Assembly: GCA_025358075.1 (NCBI GenBank)
Contig: JANYKU010000003.1
Location: 1-64,000, forward strand
Direction of reading: 5' to 3'
DNA: 64,000 nt
DNA from: Ilumatobacteraceae bacterium
GTDB lineage: Bacteria; Actinomycetota; Acidimicrobiia; Acidimicrobiales; Ilumatobacteraceae
This document shows positions 9,311 to 18,555 of this stretch, one piece after another; the first letter of the stretch is position 1; each line of letters begins with the position of its first letter. Both the position numbers and the translations under genes were made by a program. The notes under the pieces were generated by a model. It ran no database searches, was not told where the DNA came from, and was given only the letters and a program-made list of their open reading frames with translations.

Positions 9311-10343
9311 TGAGAACGACCTTCAGCGCACCGGTGTCAGCCGCGCGACCGAACACGTCGTAGGCCTCGATGAAGCCATCGAGGTGGAAGTGGTGGGTGA
9401 CGAACTTGCCGGGAGTTACCTGTCCGCTGCTGATGAGCTTCAGCAACGTCGGCGTCGAGTAGGCGTCGACGAGACCGGTGGTGATGGTCACGTCCTTGAT
9501 CCACAACGTCTCGAGGTGCAAGGTGACCGGCTCGCCGTGGACTCCGATGTTGGCCACTCGTCCACCGGGCCGGATCAGCTCGGCGGCCAGTTCGAAGGTG
9601 GCGGGTACACCGACTGCTTCGATCGCCGTGTCCGCGCCCAGACCACCAGTGAGACCGTGAACAACTGCCAGCGGATCTTCCCGACTGTTGTTGACCACGA
9701 TGTCCGCGCCGAACTGCTTGGCAGCCTCGAGGCGGCTGTCGGCCTTGTCGATGGCGATGATGTGACTCGGGCTGAACAGCCGCGCGCCCATGATTGCCGC
9801 GAGGCCGATCGGGCCGGCGCCGACGACGGCGACGACGTCACCGGGTCGGACGGCACCGTTGAGGACGCCGACTTCGTATCCCGTCGGAAGGATGTCGGCG
9901 AGCATCAGCAACTCTTCGTCTGATACGCCGGCCGGGGCCTGGTAGGTGGAGGTGTCGGCAAATGGCACCCGCACGTACTCGGCCTGGGTGCCATCGATCT
10001 TGTGACCGAGGATCCAGCCGCCGCCGCCCAGGCATTGACCGGAGCGACCCTCGCGACAGAAGCGGCATGTGCCGCACGCGGTGATGCACGAGACGAGGAC
10101 CTTGTCGCCGACCTTGGTGTTCTTCACGCCCGCACCGACTTCCTCGACCGTTCCGACGGCTTCATGGCCGAGGATGCGTCCGTCGGTCACAGCCGGAACG
10201 TCGCCCTTCATGATGTGGAGGTCAGTGCCGCAGATCGTTGTGGCATCGACCCTGATGATCGCATCGGTGTCTGCCTGAAGAGTTGGTTTCGGAACTTCCT
10301 CCCAGGCTTTCTGGTCGGGACCGTGGTAGACGAGTGCCTTCAT
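9300..10343 (-). CDS. Zinc-dependent alcohol dehydrogenase family
   Basis: MKALVYHGPDQKAWEEVPKP; TICGTDLHI, GHEAVGTVEEVG, structural-Zn cysteines CGTCRFCREGRSGQC. Confidence 0.92.
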   Translation of the reverse strand: MKALVYHGPDQKAWEEVPKPTLQADTDAIIRVDATTICGTDLHIMKGDVPAVTDGRILGHEAVGTVEEVGAGVKNTKVGDKVLVSCITACGTCRFCREGRSGQCLGGGGWILGHKIDGTQAEYVRVPFADTSTYQAPAGVSDEELLMLADILPTGYEVGVLNGAVRPGDVVAVVGAGPIGLAAIMGARLFSPSHIIAIDKADSRLEAAKQFGADIVVNNSREDPLAVVHGLTGGLGADTAIEAVGVPATFELAAELIRPGGRVANIGVHGEPVTLHLETLWIKDVTITTGLVDAYSTPTLLKLISSGQVTPGKFVTHHFHLDGFIEAYDVFGRAADTGALKVVLTRA

Positions 10344-10377
10344 GGGTATTTCCTCCATTGGTTTGGATCGATGGTGA

Positions 10378-10845
10378 TCAGGTGAAGATGATCTGCCCGC
10401 CCGCAGCCTTCTCGTAGAACTCACCGACCGTGATGATGTCTTGCACTTGTGGAATGAGGTCGTTCTTCTCCAGCCCGAACAGGTCGACCGACGCCTTGCA
10501 GGCGAACAGGCCGGCACCGGTGTCGGCGATCATCTCGATGAACTCGGGGATGGACGGAATGTCGAGCTTTTCCATCTTGTGGTTCATGAAATGAGTGAGC
10601 GCGGTCGAGATCCCTGGGATCCCGCCGAGCATCGTCGGCATGTGCAGTCCGGGGTTGCCGACTGTCGCCATCTTGATGTGCTCATGGCGGGCCTTGTGGA
10701 TCGCATCGAGGCCGAAGAACGTGAAGAACAGATTGGCCTCGATGCCCTCTGCGCGGGCGCCGTTGGCCATGATGAGTCCCGGGTACACCCCGTCGAGCGA
10801 ACCCTTCGAGATGATGATCGAAACCTTCGTGATGGCGTCAGTCAT
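10378..10845 (-). CDS. DsrE/DsrF-like (DsrE2-type) sulfurtransferase-family protein
   Basis: MTDAITKVSIIISKGSLDGVYPGLIMANGARAEG...GAGLFACKASVDLFGLEKNDL. Confidence 0.85.
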   Translation of the reverse strand: MTDAITKVSIIISKGSLDGVYPGLIMANGARAEGIEANLFFTFFGLDAIHKARHEHIKMATVGNPGLHMPTMLGGIPGISTALTHFMNHKMEKLDIPSIPEFIEMIADTGAGLFACKASVDLFGLEKNDLIPQVQDIITVGEFYEKAAGGQIIFT

Positions 10846-10858
10846 GATGAGCTCCTTG

Positions 10859-11176
10859 TCAGATGCAGCCGCGTGGCTTTGGGATCCCGGCGATTCGCGC
10901 GGCGACCTTCGCAGGGCCCTTCGGGAACAGTTGGTACAACTCCTTGACCGATATGCCCGATGACTTGCCGAGAACACGCACTGTCGGGCCGGTGCCCTTG
11001 TCGAAGTACTCGGACCGCATGAAACGGATGACCGTCCAATGCGCAGAGGTCAGTTCGTCGATGCCTTCACGCCGGGCGAGCTCGTCCGCCATGGATTCGG
11101 TCCATTGTTCGGGGTTGACGAAGAACCCTTCGTCATTGAGTTCGACGGGGGTGTCGGCGATGGTTGCGGTGGACAT
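10859..11176 (-). CDS. TusE/DsrC/DsvC-family sulfur relay protein (single C-terminal Cys, TusE-like)
   Basis: 105 aa; GFFVNPEQW, ends LFPKGPAKVAARIAGIPKPRGCI. Confidence 0.92.
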   Translation of the reverse strand: MSTATIADTPVELNDEGFFVNPEQWTESMADELARREGIDELTSAHWTVIRFMRSEYFDKGTGPTVRVLGKSSGISVKELYQLFPKGPAKVAARIAGIPKPRGCI

Positions 11177-11188
11177 GGATCAGTCCTT

Positions 11189-12490
11189 TCACTTGCGGAT
11201 GAGTTCGCGCGGCTTGCCAGCGGTCGGCATGGCCGACCCCATTCCGGGGATGTCTCGCCCGGGCAGGAGGCTGTGCCAGTAGAACCACTGCAACATCAAC
11301 TTGCCGAGGTGGTTGAGCCGCGACTCCTTCAGCAGCGGCAAGCCAACGCGGCCAGGGAAATGGCCCGGGAGCGGCTCGGTGTCGTAGTTGAAGTCGATCA
11401 ACAGCGCCTTGCCGAAGCCCGTCTCGATGAAGCAGTTGGCGTGGCCGTCGAAGTTGTCGACGAGTGGTTCGTCGGCCAGGAAGTGGCGGATGTTGGCGAC
11501 GACCGTTTCGCCTTCGAAGTGGGTGACCGAGCCAGCCTTGGAGGCGGGCACGTTGGCGGCGTCGCCGATGACGAAGATGTTGGGTGCGGTCCGGGATTGC
11601 AGGGTGTGCTCATCCGTCGGCACGAAGTTCAACGCGTCGCCGAGGCCCGGCGAGCGACCGATGTACTCGGCTCCACCGTGCAACGGCACGACGACTCCAA
11701 GATCGAACGGGACCTCGCGGCCGTCATACGCCACGAGCCGGCCGCCCTCGCCGTCGACCTCGCCGGTGTTGAACTCAGTGACCAGTTCGATGTCCTTCTC
11801 TTCGCGCATGCCGCCGAGCTGTCGTGACGCGATCGGCTTGGTGAAGGCCGCGTCGAGCGGCGTGACATAGGTGAGTGAGACACGATCGCGTATGCCGCGT
11901 TCGCGGAAGTACCAGTCGGCAAGGAAGTAGAACTCGAGTGGGGCAACGGGACACTTGATCGGCATGTCGACGACGTTGACGACGAGGCGGCCACCGTCGA
12001 ACTTGGCCAGCGCGCCCTCCAGCGCGGCCGCGCCTTCCGGCGAGTAGAACGTGAAGACCCGCTCCATCCATCCGGGGCCGGTCAAACCCTGCGTTTCCTC
12101 CGGCAGCAGGACCGCACCTGAGGCAACGACGAGCACGTCGTAGTCGAGGGTCCTACCGTCGACGAGGTTCACCGAGTTCGCCTGGATGTCGACCCCGTCG
12201 ACCGCCGCCTCGACGAAGCCGATGTCGTGCGACAGTTGCTGGGACCGTGGCCGGACGATGTCGTCTGTATGGCTCAACCCGAACGGTACGAACAGCAGGC
12301 CAGGTTGATAGACGTGCCGATCATCCTGATCGACCACGAGGATTTCGAGCTCCTCGGCATCGAAGATCCGGCGCAGACGATTGGCGACAAGGGTGCCACC
12401 GGTACCGCCACCGAGAACGATCACACGCTGACTCACCAATTCATCCAACGCCGCGGGTGTTGTGTTCAATAGGGTCGAAGGACCTGTCAT
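11189..12490 (-). CDS. sqr: FAD-dependent sulfide:quinone oxidoreductase-like protein
   Basis: VIVLGGGTGGTLVANRLRR, MPIKCPVAPLEF, NIFVIGDAANVPASKAG, NCFIETGFGKALLIDFNYDTEPLPG. Confidence 0.85.
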   Translation of the reverse strand: MTGPSTLLNTTPAALDELVSQRVIVLGGGTGGTLVANRLRRIFDAEELEILVVDQDDRHVYQPGLLFVPFGLSHTDDIVRPRSQQLSHDIGFVEAAVDGVDIQANSVNLVDGRTLDYDVLVVASGAVLLPEETQGLTGPGWMERVFTFYSPEGAAALEGALAKFDGGRLVVNVVDMPIKCPVAPLEFYFLADWYFRERGIRDRVSLTYVTPLDAAFTKPIASRQLGGMREEKDIELVTEFNTGEVDGEGGRLVAYDGREVPFDLGVVVPLHGGAEYIGRSPGLGDALNFVPTDEHTLQSRTAPNIFVIGDAANVPASKAGSVTHFEGETVVANIRHFLADEPLVDNFDGHANCFIETGFGKALLIDFNYDTEPLPGHFPGRVGLPLLKESRLNHLGKLMLQWFYWHSLLPGRDIPGMGSAMPTAGKPRELIRK

Positions 12491-12586
12491 CGCACGGGGG
12501 GAGTCTGCGAGTGCAACGAGTCGGGGCATGCCCGGCGACGCATTCATGCAGGTGAAAGGGGACCTTGTCCTCTGGACCCACCTGAC

Positions 12587-12601
12587 CATGTGCTCTACAT
12601 G
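12587..12601. promoter_or_regulatory. Candidate ArsR operator dyad
   Basis: catgt-gctct-acatg perfect 5-5-5 inverted repeat between sqr and arsR starts. Confidence 0.35.
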
Positions 12602-12630
12602 TTCGGGTCTGCCGGCCGCACAATGCAGTC

Positions 12631-12927
12631 GTGAAAGCGCCAACGACGGTTGATCAGTTCAAGGCACTTGGAGATCCGGTGCGATGGGCGATCGTGGGCG
12701 AACTGCGCAGTTCTACGTGCTATGCTCGCCGGCTCGCCGATGCCGTTTCCGTCTCACCAACACTGTTGTCACATCATCTCAAAGTGTTGCGTGAAGCCGG
12801 TCTGATCGTAGGCGCACGGCGTGGTCGGTGGATCGACTACAGCGTCGACGAGACTGCACTCGCCGGCCTGGCAGGCGCCCTGAACGGGCGTTCGTCAGCT
12901 CATCGAACGAACGGAGCGGAGCCATGA
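12631..12927 (+). CDS. ArsR/SmtB-family transcriptional regulator
   Basis: FKALGDPVRWAIVGELRSSTCYARRLADAVSVSPTLLSHHLKVLREAGLIVGARRGRWIDYSV. Confidence 0.92.
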   Translation: MKAPTTVDQFKALGDPVRWAIVGELRSSTCYARRLADAVSVSPTLLSHHLKVLREAGLIVGARRGRWIDYSVDETALAGLAGALNGRSSAHRTNGAEP

Positions 12928-13097
12928 GTGACCAGTCGCCGATCGAGGAAGAGTACGTGCCTGCCGACATCGACCCAGACAACCTGATCGCCTCGTTGCC
13001 CGACAGCGACGTGCCGCCGGTCGAAGCAGATCCTGCCGACTGGGTCGATCAACATCGGATCGTTCCCGAGGATCTCGACGACGAGGAACGCGGCTGA
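12924..13097 (+). CDS. Small acidic hypothetical protein, 57 aa, translationally coupled to arsR
   Basis: ATGA overlap; MSDQSPIEEEYVPADIDPDNLIASLPDSDVPPVEADPADWVDQHRIVPEDLDDEERG. Confidence 0.6.
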   Translation: MSDQSPIEEEYVPADIDPDNLIASLPDSDVPPVEADPADWVDQHRIVPEDLDDEERG

Positions 13098-13104
13098 CAG
13101 GTCG

Positions 13105-13482
13105 TCAGCTGAGGGCCGCGACGAACTGGTCGGGCTCTTTGAGGCTCAGCGTCAGCTGTTTGACCTTGATCGGCGCCACCAGGCAACGACCGCGGCCTGC
13201 CGGATCGATCGTCACCCGGACCAGCCCCCGGCTGGAGCCGTTGATCAGCCAGTGTCCTCGCCAACCGTGCGCGCCCCACCCCAAGACCGGGCCGGTCACC
13301 CGCTTGACGCCGATGATCGACGACCGCGGAACGGCGGCTGAGAACGCCCACGCACCCAGTCCCATCTTCACGTCGAGCCGGTCGGCGGTCAGCACGACTC
13401 GGCAGTGTCGGGGCCCGGCAAGGATCGGCGTCATCACGATTCTCATGAACGTGTTGAACGACAGCCCGAACTTCTCCTTCAT
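13105..13482 (-). CDS. Hypothetical protein
   Basis: 125 aa MKEKFGLSFNTFMRIVMTPILAGPRHCRVV... Confidence 0.6.
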   Translation of the reverse strand: MKEKFGLSFNTFMRIVMTPILAGPRHCRVVLTADRLDVKMGLGAWAFSAAVPRSSIIGVKRVTGPVLGWGAHGWRGHWLINGSSRGLVRVTIDPAGRGRCLVAPIKVKQLTLSLKEPDQFVAALS

Positions 13483-13575
13483 CTCGCACAGTATGGAGGG
13501 TTCCTCTTCACCGAGGAGGTCGGTCCCGCCGAAACGCCGGCTACTCGGTGGCGGGGCGTCTTGCCTTCCTCGAAG

Positions 13576-13598
13576 ATACTGCGTATACTACGGAGTAT
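13576..13598. promoter_or_regulatory. Candidate PadR operator
   Basis: atactgcgtatactacggagtat: atact-acgg-agtat dyad plus an additional upstream atact, just upstream of padR. Confidence 0.5.
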
Positions 13599-13634
13599 GC
13601 TGAAGCGAACGACCCTTTCAATGAGTAGTCGGCA

Positions 13635-14216
13635 ATGAGTGTTCCGCACGCCCTGTTGGCCCTGTTGAGCGAGGGTCCGACGTTCGGGCTCCGCTTGCGT
13701 CAAGAGTTCGAGGCGCGAACGGGTGAGGTCTGGCCGCTGAACGTCGGGCAGGTGTACACCACCCTGCAGCGCTTGGAGCGCGACGGGCTGGTCGAGTCCG
13801 ACGAGGAGGGCGCCGACGGATCGCAGAAGCGGTATCGCATCACTGCTGCAGGCGCGACGGAGCTCGCCACCTGGCTGCACACGCCTCCCGACACCGCGCT
13901 GCCCCCGCGAGACGAGTTGATCATCAAAGTGCTGGTGAGCCTGCGCTTGCCAGGGGTGGACCTGCACGAGGTCTTGCAGGTCCATCGCCGCCATTTCGTC
14001 GAGGCGATGCAGCACTGCACGCAGATCAAGGCACGAGCCACCGACGACGATCTGGAGCTGGCCCTGGTGGCCGACGCAGAGTTGTTCCGCCTCGACGCCG
14101 TGGTGCGCTGGCTCGATGCGGCCGATTCTCGGTTGAAGCGCCGGCCGGTCCGTAAACCCGATGAGGTCGCCGTGTCGTCGCCGCGGTCAGCACGAAAGGC
14201 AACGGTGTGGGGATGA
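13635..14216 (+). CDS. PadR-family transcriptional regulator
   Basis: HALLALLSEGPTFGLRLRQEFEARTGEVWPLNVGQVYTTLQRLERDGLVES. Confidence 0.93.
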   Translation: MSVPHALLALLSEGPTFGLRLRQEFEARTGEVWPLNVGQVYTTLQRLERDGLVESDEEGADGSQKRYRITAAGATELATWLHTPPDTALPPRDELIIKVLVSLRLPGVDLHEVLQVHRRHFVEAMQHCTQIKARATDDDLELALVADAELFRLDAVVRWLDAADSRLKRRPVRKPDEVAVSSPRSARKATVWG

Positions 14217-14938
14217 CGGGCGTGATCGAGCTCCGAGGCGTGTCGAAGGTCTACGGGTCGGGTGCCGCCGAGGTGCATGCCCTGCGCGACATCGATCTGA
14301 CCGTCGGCACCGGTGAGCTGGTGGCGGTGATGGGGCCGAGTGGCTCGGGCAAGAGCACGTTGCTGACGATCGCCGGCAGCCTCGAGGATCCGAGCGATGG
14401 GGAGGTGCTGATCGATGGTCTCCTATTGTCGGCGATGTCTCGCAACGACCGAGCGCGCCTGCGTCGGCGCTCGATCGGATACGTGTTCCAAGACTTCAAC
14501 CTGCTGGCCGGTCTCACCGCGGCCGAGAACGTGACCTTGCCGCTCGAACTCGACGGCATCGGCTCGAAAGCTGCGCGTGTCCTCGGTCTCCAGGCGCTCG
14601 TGGCACTCGGCCTCGACGGCCACGCAGATCGCTTTCCCGACGAGCTGTCGGGCGGCGAGCGGCAGCGCGTCGCGATTGCCAGGGCCCTGGTCGGTGATCG
14701 TCATGTGCTGCTGGCGGATGAGCCGACGGGTGCACTCGACTCGGCAAACGGCGAGGCGGTGATGCGGTTGCTGCGCTCCGCCGCAGAAGGTGGCGTCGCC
14801 GGCATCATCGTCACCCATGACGCGCAGCTGGCGTCGTGGGCCGATCGAGTGGTGTTCCTTCGCGATGGCCGGATCGTCGATCAAACAGCACGACCCGCGA
14901 GCGCCGAATCGCTGCTCGTTCCAGGGCCGAGCTCGTGA
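14213..14938 (+). CDS. ABC transporter ATP-binding protein (MacB/LolD-like)
   Basis: Walker A GPSGSGKSTLL, LSGGERQRVAIARAL, LLADEPTGALD. Confidence 0.95.
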   Translation: MTGVIELRGVSKVYGSGAAEVHALRDIDLTVGTGELVAVMGPSGSGKSTLLTIAGSLEDPSDGEVLIDGLLLSAMSRNDRARLRRRSIGYVFQDFNLLAGLTAAENVTLPLELDGIGSKAARVLGLQALVALGLDGHADRFPDELSGGERQRVAIARALVGDRHVLLADEPTGALDSANGEAVMRLLRSAAEGGVAGIIVTHDAQLASWADRVVFLRDGRIVDQTARPASAESLLVPGPSS

Positions 14939-17478
14939 CGGCGCTCGACGCCGGCTACGCGCTGAGGCGAGCCGGGGCCGGTCGAGGTGGTGCCAGTCGA
15001 GGCGGCGGAGGCGTTGCCGGTCGCCGTGCGGTTGTACGGTGGGCGTGGCGGATGTTCCGACGTGAGTGGCGGCAACAGGTTGTCGTGCTCGTGCTGCTCA
15101 GCCTCACGGTCGCAGCGGCAGTCTTTTCGGCGATCGCCGCCTACAACATCGCGTCGCCGATCTCGGCCAACGTCGGCAACGCCGACCACCGGATCACGCT
15201 CGCCAGTCCCGACGCCGGGCTGCTGACTTCCGTGGCCGCCGACCTCACCACCAAGTACGCACCTACGGAAACGATCTGGCACGCGCAGCTCCCAGTTCCC
15301 GGATCCGTTGAGTCGGTCGACCTTCGCGCTGAGGATCCACAGGGTTCGTTGAGCGCTCCGCTGCTCGCCTTGGACGCCGGTCGCTACCCGATCAAGCCGG
15401 GCGAGGTCGCCCTGACCAACGGCGTCGCCGCAACATTCGGCCTCGCAGTGGGGGGCAAGCTGGCGATCCAGAACGACTCGTGGACGGTCGTCGGGTTGGT
15501 CGAGAACCCCACCGATCTCGGCGACGAGTTCGTCCTGACGCTGCCGGGTGATCGGCGGGCAACGCAGTCGGTCGACCTCCTCGTTGTCGGGCACGACGAT
15601 GTGTTGCATCAGTCGGCAAACTCGATCCGGCAGTTCCAGACCAAGGAGGGAGTCACCGGCTTCTCCCAGAGCCGTGGTGCCAGCGATCGGGGAGCAGCCG
15701 TGATCAGCACACTCGCCCTCGACACGGTTGCATTGCTGCTCGTGTCGCTCGTCGCCGCGGCCGCCTTCGTCGTCGTCGCCCAGCGCCGCCTTCGTCAGTT
15801 CGGCATGCTCGCGGCGATGGGCGCGACGAATCGTCAGCTGCGACTGGTGACGATCGCCCACGGACTGCTCGCCGGCCTGGTGTCTGCGGTTGTCGGTACC
15901 GGCATCGGGTTGATCGCGTGGTTTGGATGGAGCTCACGCTTGGAATCGATGGCCAACCATCGCATCGACCGCGGCGACATCCCGTGGTTCCTCCTCGTCG
16001 CCGGGGTGGCGCTGGCGCTCTTGACGACCACTGCGGCGTCGTGGTGGCCGGCGCGCACGACGGCGCGAGTTCCGGTCGTCACCGCGTTGTCGGGCCGGCC
16101 ACCTCGGCCGAAGCGGGCCCATCGCTCTGCGCTTGTTGCGGTCGTGTTCTTGGCGATGGGTTTCGTGTGCCTGGCCATCGGCATCGACAAGACCGGGCAC
16201 GCCAAGGTCATCCCCGTGATTGCCGGGCTGATCGCCATCGTGCTCGGGATCCTGTTTCTCTGCCCGATCGCGATCCGTGCCCTCGCTGCGGCGACGAACC
16301 GGCTGCCCATCGCGGCCCGGCTGGCGATGCGCGACCTCGCCCGCTATCAGGCCCGCGCCGCGGCTGCGCTGGCGGCCATCAGCCTCGGGCTCGGCATCGC
16401 CTTCACCGCCATCATCGTCTCGACAGCGGCCACGCCGAAGGCGACTGGAGGCAACTTGTCGGATCGGCAGCTCCTCGTCCGCCTCGGCGACAACCAGGTC
16501 ATCCCCGAACAGACGCCGGCTCAACTCGCGCAACTTGAATCCACCATCGCCCAGTTTGCGGCCGGTCTCGGCGGAGCCGTCGTGTACCCCCTCGATGCGG
16601 CGACTTCCTCACCCGAAGCCATCGCCGCGTCTGGCGCACCGGCACTCATCGATCCCCTCGGGCGACCGGGGCAACCCATCGTCGGCCTCGCCCATCGCAT
16701 CCCCAACGGGATCGAGATGTCTGGGGGTGACATGCTGTATGTCGCCACGCCTGAGTTCCTCGCCAGAGCTGGTGTCGACATCAGTACCATCGATCCGTCT
16801 GCCGAGGTGATCACGTCTGCCACCGGTGACCTCGTACTCGCCGACATCGAGCCCATAAAGATCAGGCCTGAAGACATGCCCGCGGCAGCTGTTCAGACCA
16901 TTCGCGATCCCGGCTACACCGATCAGCCGAAGACCTTCCTCACCGAATCGGCGCTACGTAGCCATGGTTGGGTGCGCGTGCGTGCCGGATGGTTCATCGA
17001 GGCCGACCATGCGATCACCAGCCAGCAACGCGCCGATGCCCGGGACCTCGCTGCTCGGTCCGGTTTGACGGTCGTCGCCCGCAACACGAAGCGCGGCCTC
17101 TACGTGACGCGTTTGATCGCGACTGCCGCCGGCATGCTCCTCGCCCTGGGCATCTTGGCCATGACCATCGGACTGATCCGCGGCGAGGCCGGGCGTGACC
17201 TGCAGACGTTGACCGCGACCGGCGCCACCAGCTCGGCCCGGCGAATGCTCACCGCCGCCACTGCCGCGGCGCTCGCTCTGCTCGGTTCGCTCCTCGGGCT
17301 GGTGGGTGGGTACATCGGTCTGATCGGCGGCTACCAGGACAACCTCAAGCCGCTCGCGCCAGTGCCGATCGGCTACCTGGCCGTCGTCGTCTTCGGGCTT
17401 CCGATCGTCGCCGGTGCCGTTGCATGGTTGGTCGGCGGTCGCGAACCTCCGGTTCTTGCTCGCCGCGCCTTGGAATGA
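14935..17478 (+). CDS. FtsX-like ABC transporter permease
   Basis: GTGA overlap with the ATPase; 847 aa with two FtsX-like TM blocks. Confidence 0.92.
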   Translation: MTALDAGYALRRAGAGRGGASRGGGGVAGRRAVVRWAWRMFRREWRQQVVVLVLLSLTVAAAVFSAIAAYNIASPISANVGNADHRITLASPDAGLLTSVAADLTTKYAPTETIWHAQLPVPGSVESVDLRAEDPQGSLSAPLLALDAGRYPIKPGEVALTNGVAATFGLAVGGKLAIQNDSWTVVGLVENPTDLGDEFVLTLPGDRRATQSVDLLVVGHDDVLHQSANSIRQFQTKEGVTGFSQSRGASDRGAAVISTLALDTVALLLVSLVAAAAFVVVAQRRLRQFGMLAAMGATNRQLRLVTIAHGLLAGLVSAVVGTGIGLIAWFGWSSRLESMANHRIDRGDIPWFLLVAGVALALLTTTAASWWPARTTARVPVVTALSGRPPRPKRAHRSALVAVVFLAMGFVCLAIGIDKTGHAKVIPVIAGLIAIVLGILFLCPIAIRALAAATNRLPIAARLAMRDLARYQARAAAALAAISLGLGIAFTAIIVSTAATPKATGGNLSDRQLLVRLGDNQVIPEQTPAQLAQLESTIAQFAAGLGGAVVYPLDAATSSPEAIAASGAPALIDPLGRPGQPIVGLAHRIPNGIEMSGGDMLYVATPEFLARAGVDISTIDPSAEVITSATGDLVLADIEPIKIRPEDMPAAAVQTIRDPGYTDQPKTFLTESALRSHGWVRVRAGWFIEADHAITSQQRADARDLAARSGLTVVARNTKRGLYVTRLIATAAGMLLALGILAMTIGLIRGEAGRDLQTLTATGATSSARRMLTAATAAALALLGSLLGLVGGYIGLIGGYQDNLKPLAPVPIGYLAVVVFGLPIVAGAVAWLVGGREPPVLARRALE

Positions 17479-17499
17479 GCGGCCATGCTGTGAGCAATC

Positions 17500-18495
17500 A
17501 TGAAGGCCACGATCGTCTGCCTTGTTGCGTGCGCGCTGACCGGATGTTCGGCCGGCACTCCCGCTTCGATCTCCACTGATGCGTCGACCGCTCCGGCATC
17601 GTCGACTCGTGGTACGACAGTCCCGACGACTGCCGTTTCGTCGCCCGACGTGACGACCAGCACCACCTCACTCGTCGACTGGCCCGGACCCTGCGGACGG
17701 CCGGGTGCCGCGCCTGCGTCGTACGACCATGTGATCTGGATCTGGATGGAGAACAAGAACCTCAACGCGGTGCTCGACTCGAGCAGCGCCCCGTTCTTGC
17801 GAGGCCTCACCCAATCGTGCGGCACCGCGCTGCGGTACATCGACCACGGGATCCATCCGTCGCTTCCCAACTACCTGGCGGCAACCTCCGGTGGTACGCA
17901 GGGGGTCGCCGACGACAACTCCCCTTCAGCTCATTCGTTGCAGGTCGACAACATCTTTCGTCAGGTGCGCGCCCTCGGCAAGGTGGCGAAGAGCTACGAG
18001 GAGGCGATGCCGGTCAACTGCTCGTTGCACTCCACCAGCCGCTACGCGGTGAAGCACAACCCCGCGGCGTACTACGTCGTCGGCGACGATCGTGCCGCGT
18101 GTCAAGGCGACAACGTCCCCTTCGACCAGTTCGTCCCCGACCTCGCCGGCGGACTGCCGGCGTTCTCGTTGATCACGCCCGATATCTGCAACGACATGCA
18201 CGATTGCCCGGTGGCGACCGGTGACAAGTGGCTGAACGGCGTCGTCGGCGCAATCACCACGTCGGCGACGTACCGCGACGGCCGTACTGCGGTGTTCGTT
18301 GTGTTCGACGAGAGCGAGGGCGGCGGCACGACGCCATTCTTCGCCATCGCTCCTTCGATCGTTCCCGGCACCCGCGTCGAAACTGAGCTTGACCACTACT
18401 CGCTGCTGGCGTTCACCGAAGACGCGTTGGGCGCGAGCACGCGCCTGGGGAGTGCCGCCGGCGCACCAAGCATGGCCGACGCCTTCGGGCTCTAG
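17500..18495 (+). CDS. Secreted lipoprotein, phosphoesterase/acid phosphatase family
   Basis: lipobox ALTGCSAG, Ser/Thr linker, YDHVIWIWMENKNLNAVLDSSSAPFL, HPSLPNYLAATSG. Confidence 0.82.
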   Translation: MKATIVCLVACALTGCSAGTPASISTDASTAPASSTRGTTVPTTAVSSPDVTTSTTSLVDWPGPCGRPGAAPASYDHVIWIWMENKNLNAVLDSSSAPFLRGLTQSCGTALRYIDHGIHPSLPNYLAATSGGTQGVADDNSPSAHSLQVDNIFRQVRALGKVAKSYEEAMPVNCSLHSTSRYAVKHNPAAYYVVGDDRAACQGDNVPFDQFVPDLAGGLPAFSLITPDICNDMHDCPVATGDKWLNGVVGAITTSATYRDGRTAVFVVFDESEGGGTTPFFAIAPSIVPGTRVETELDHYSLLAFTEDALGASTRLGSAAGAPSMADAFGL

Positions 18496-18515
18496 CAGCC
18501 AACGCTGACGCCGGA

Positions 18516-18534
18516 TCGGGCGTCGGACGCCCGA
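18516..18534. terminator. Candidate bidirectional terminator hairpin between convergent genes
   Basis: tcgggcgtc-g-gacgcccga perfect inverted repeat. Confidence 0.5.
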
Positions 18535-18555
18535 ATCTGCACCAGCATTCGCGGT

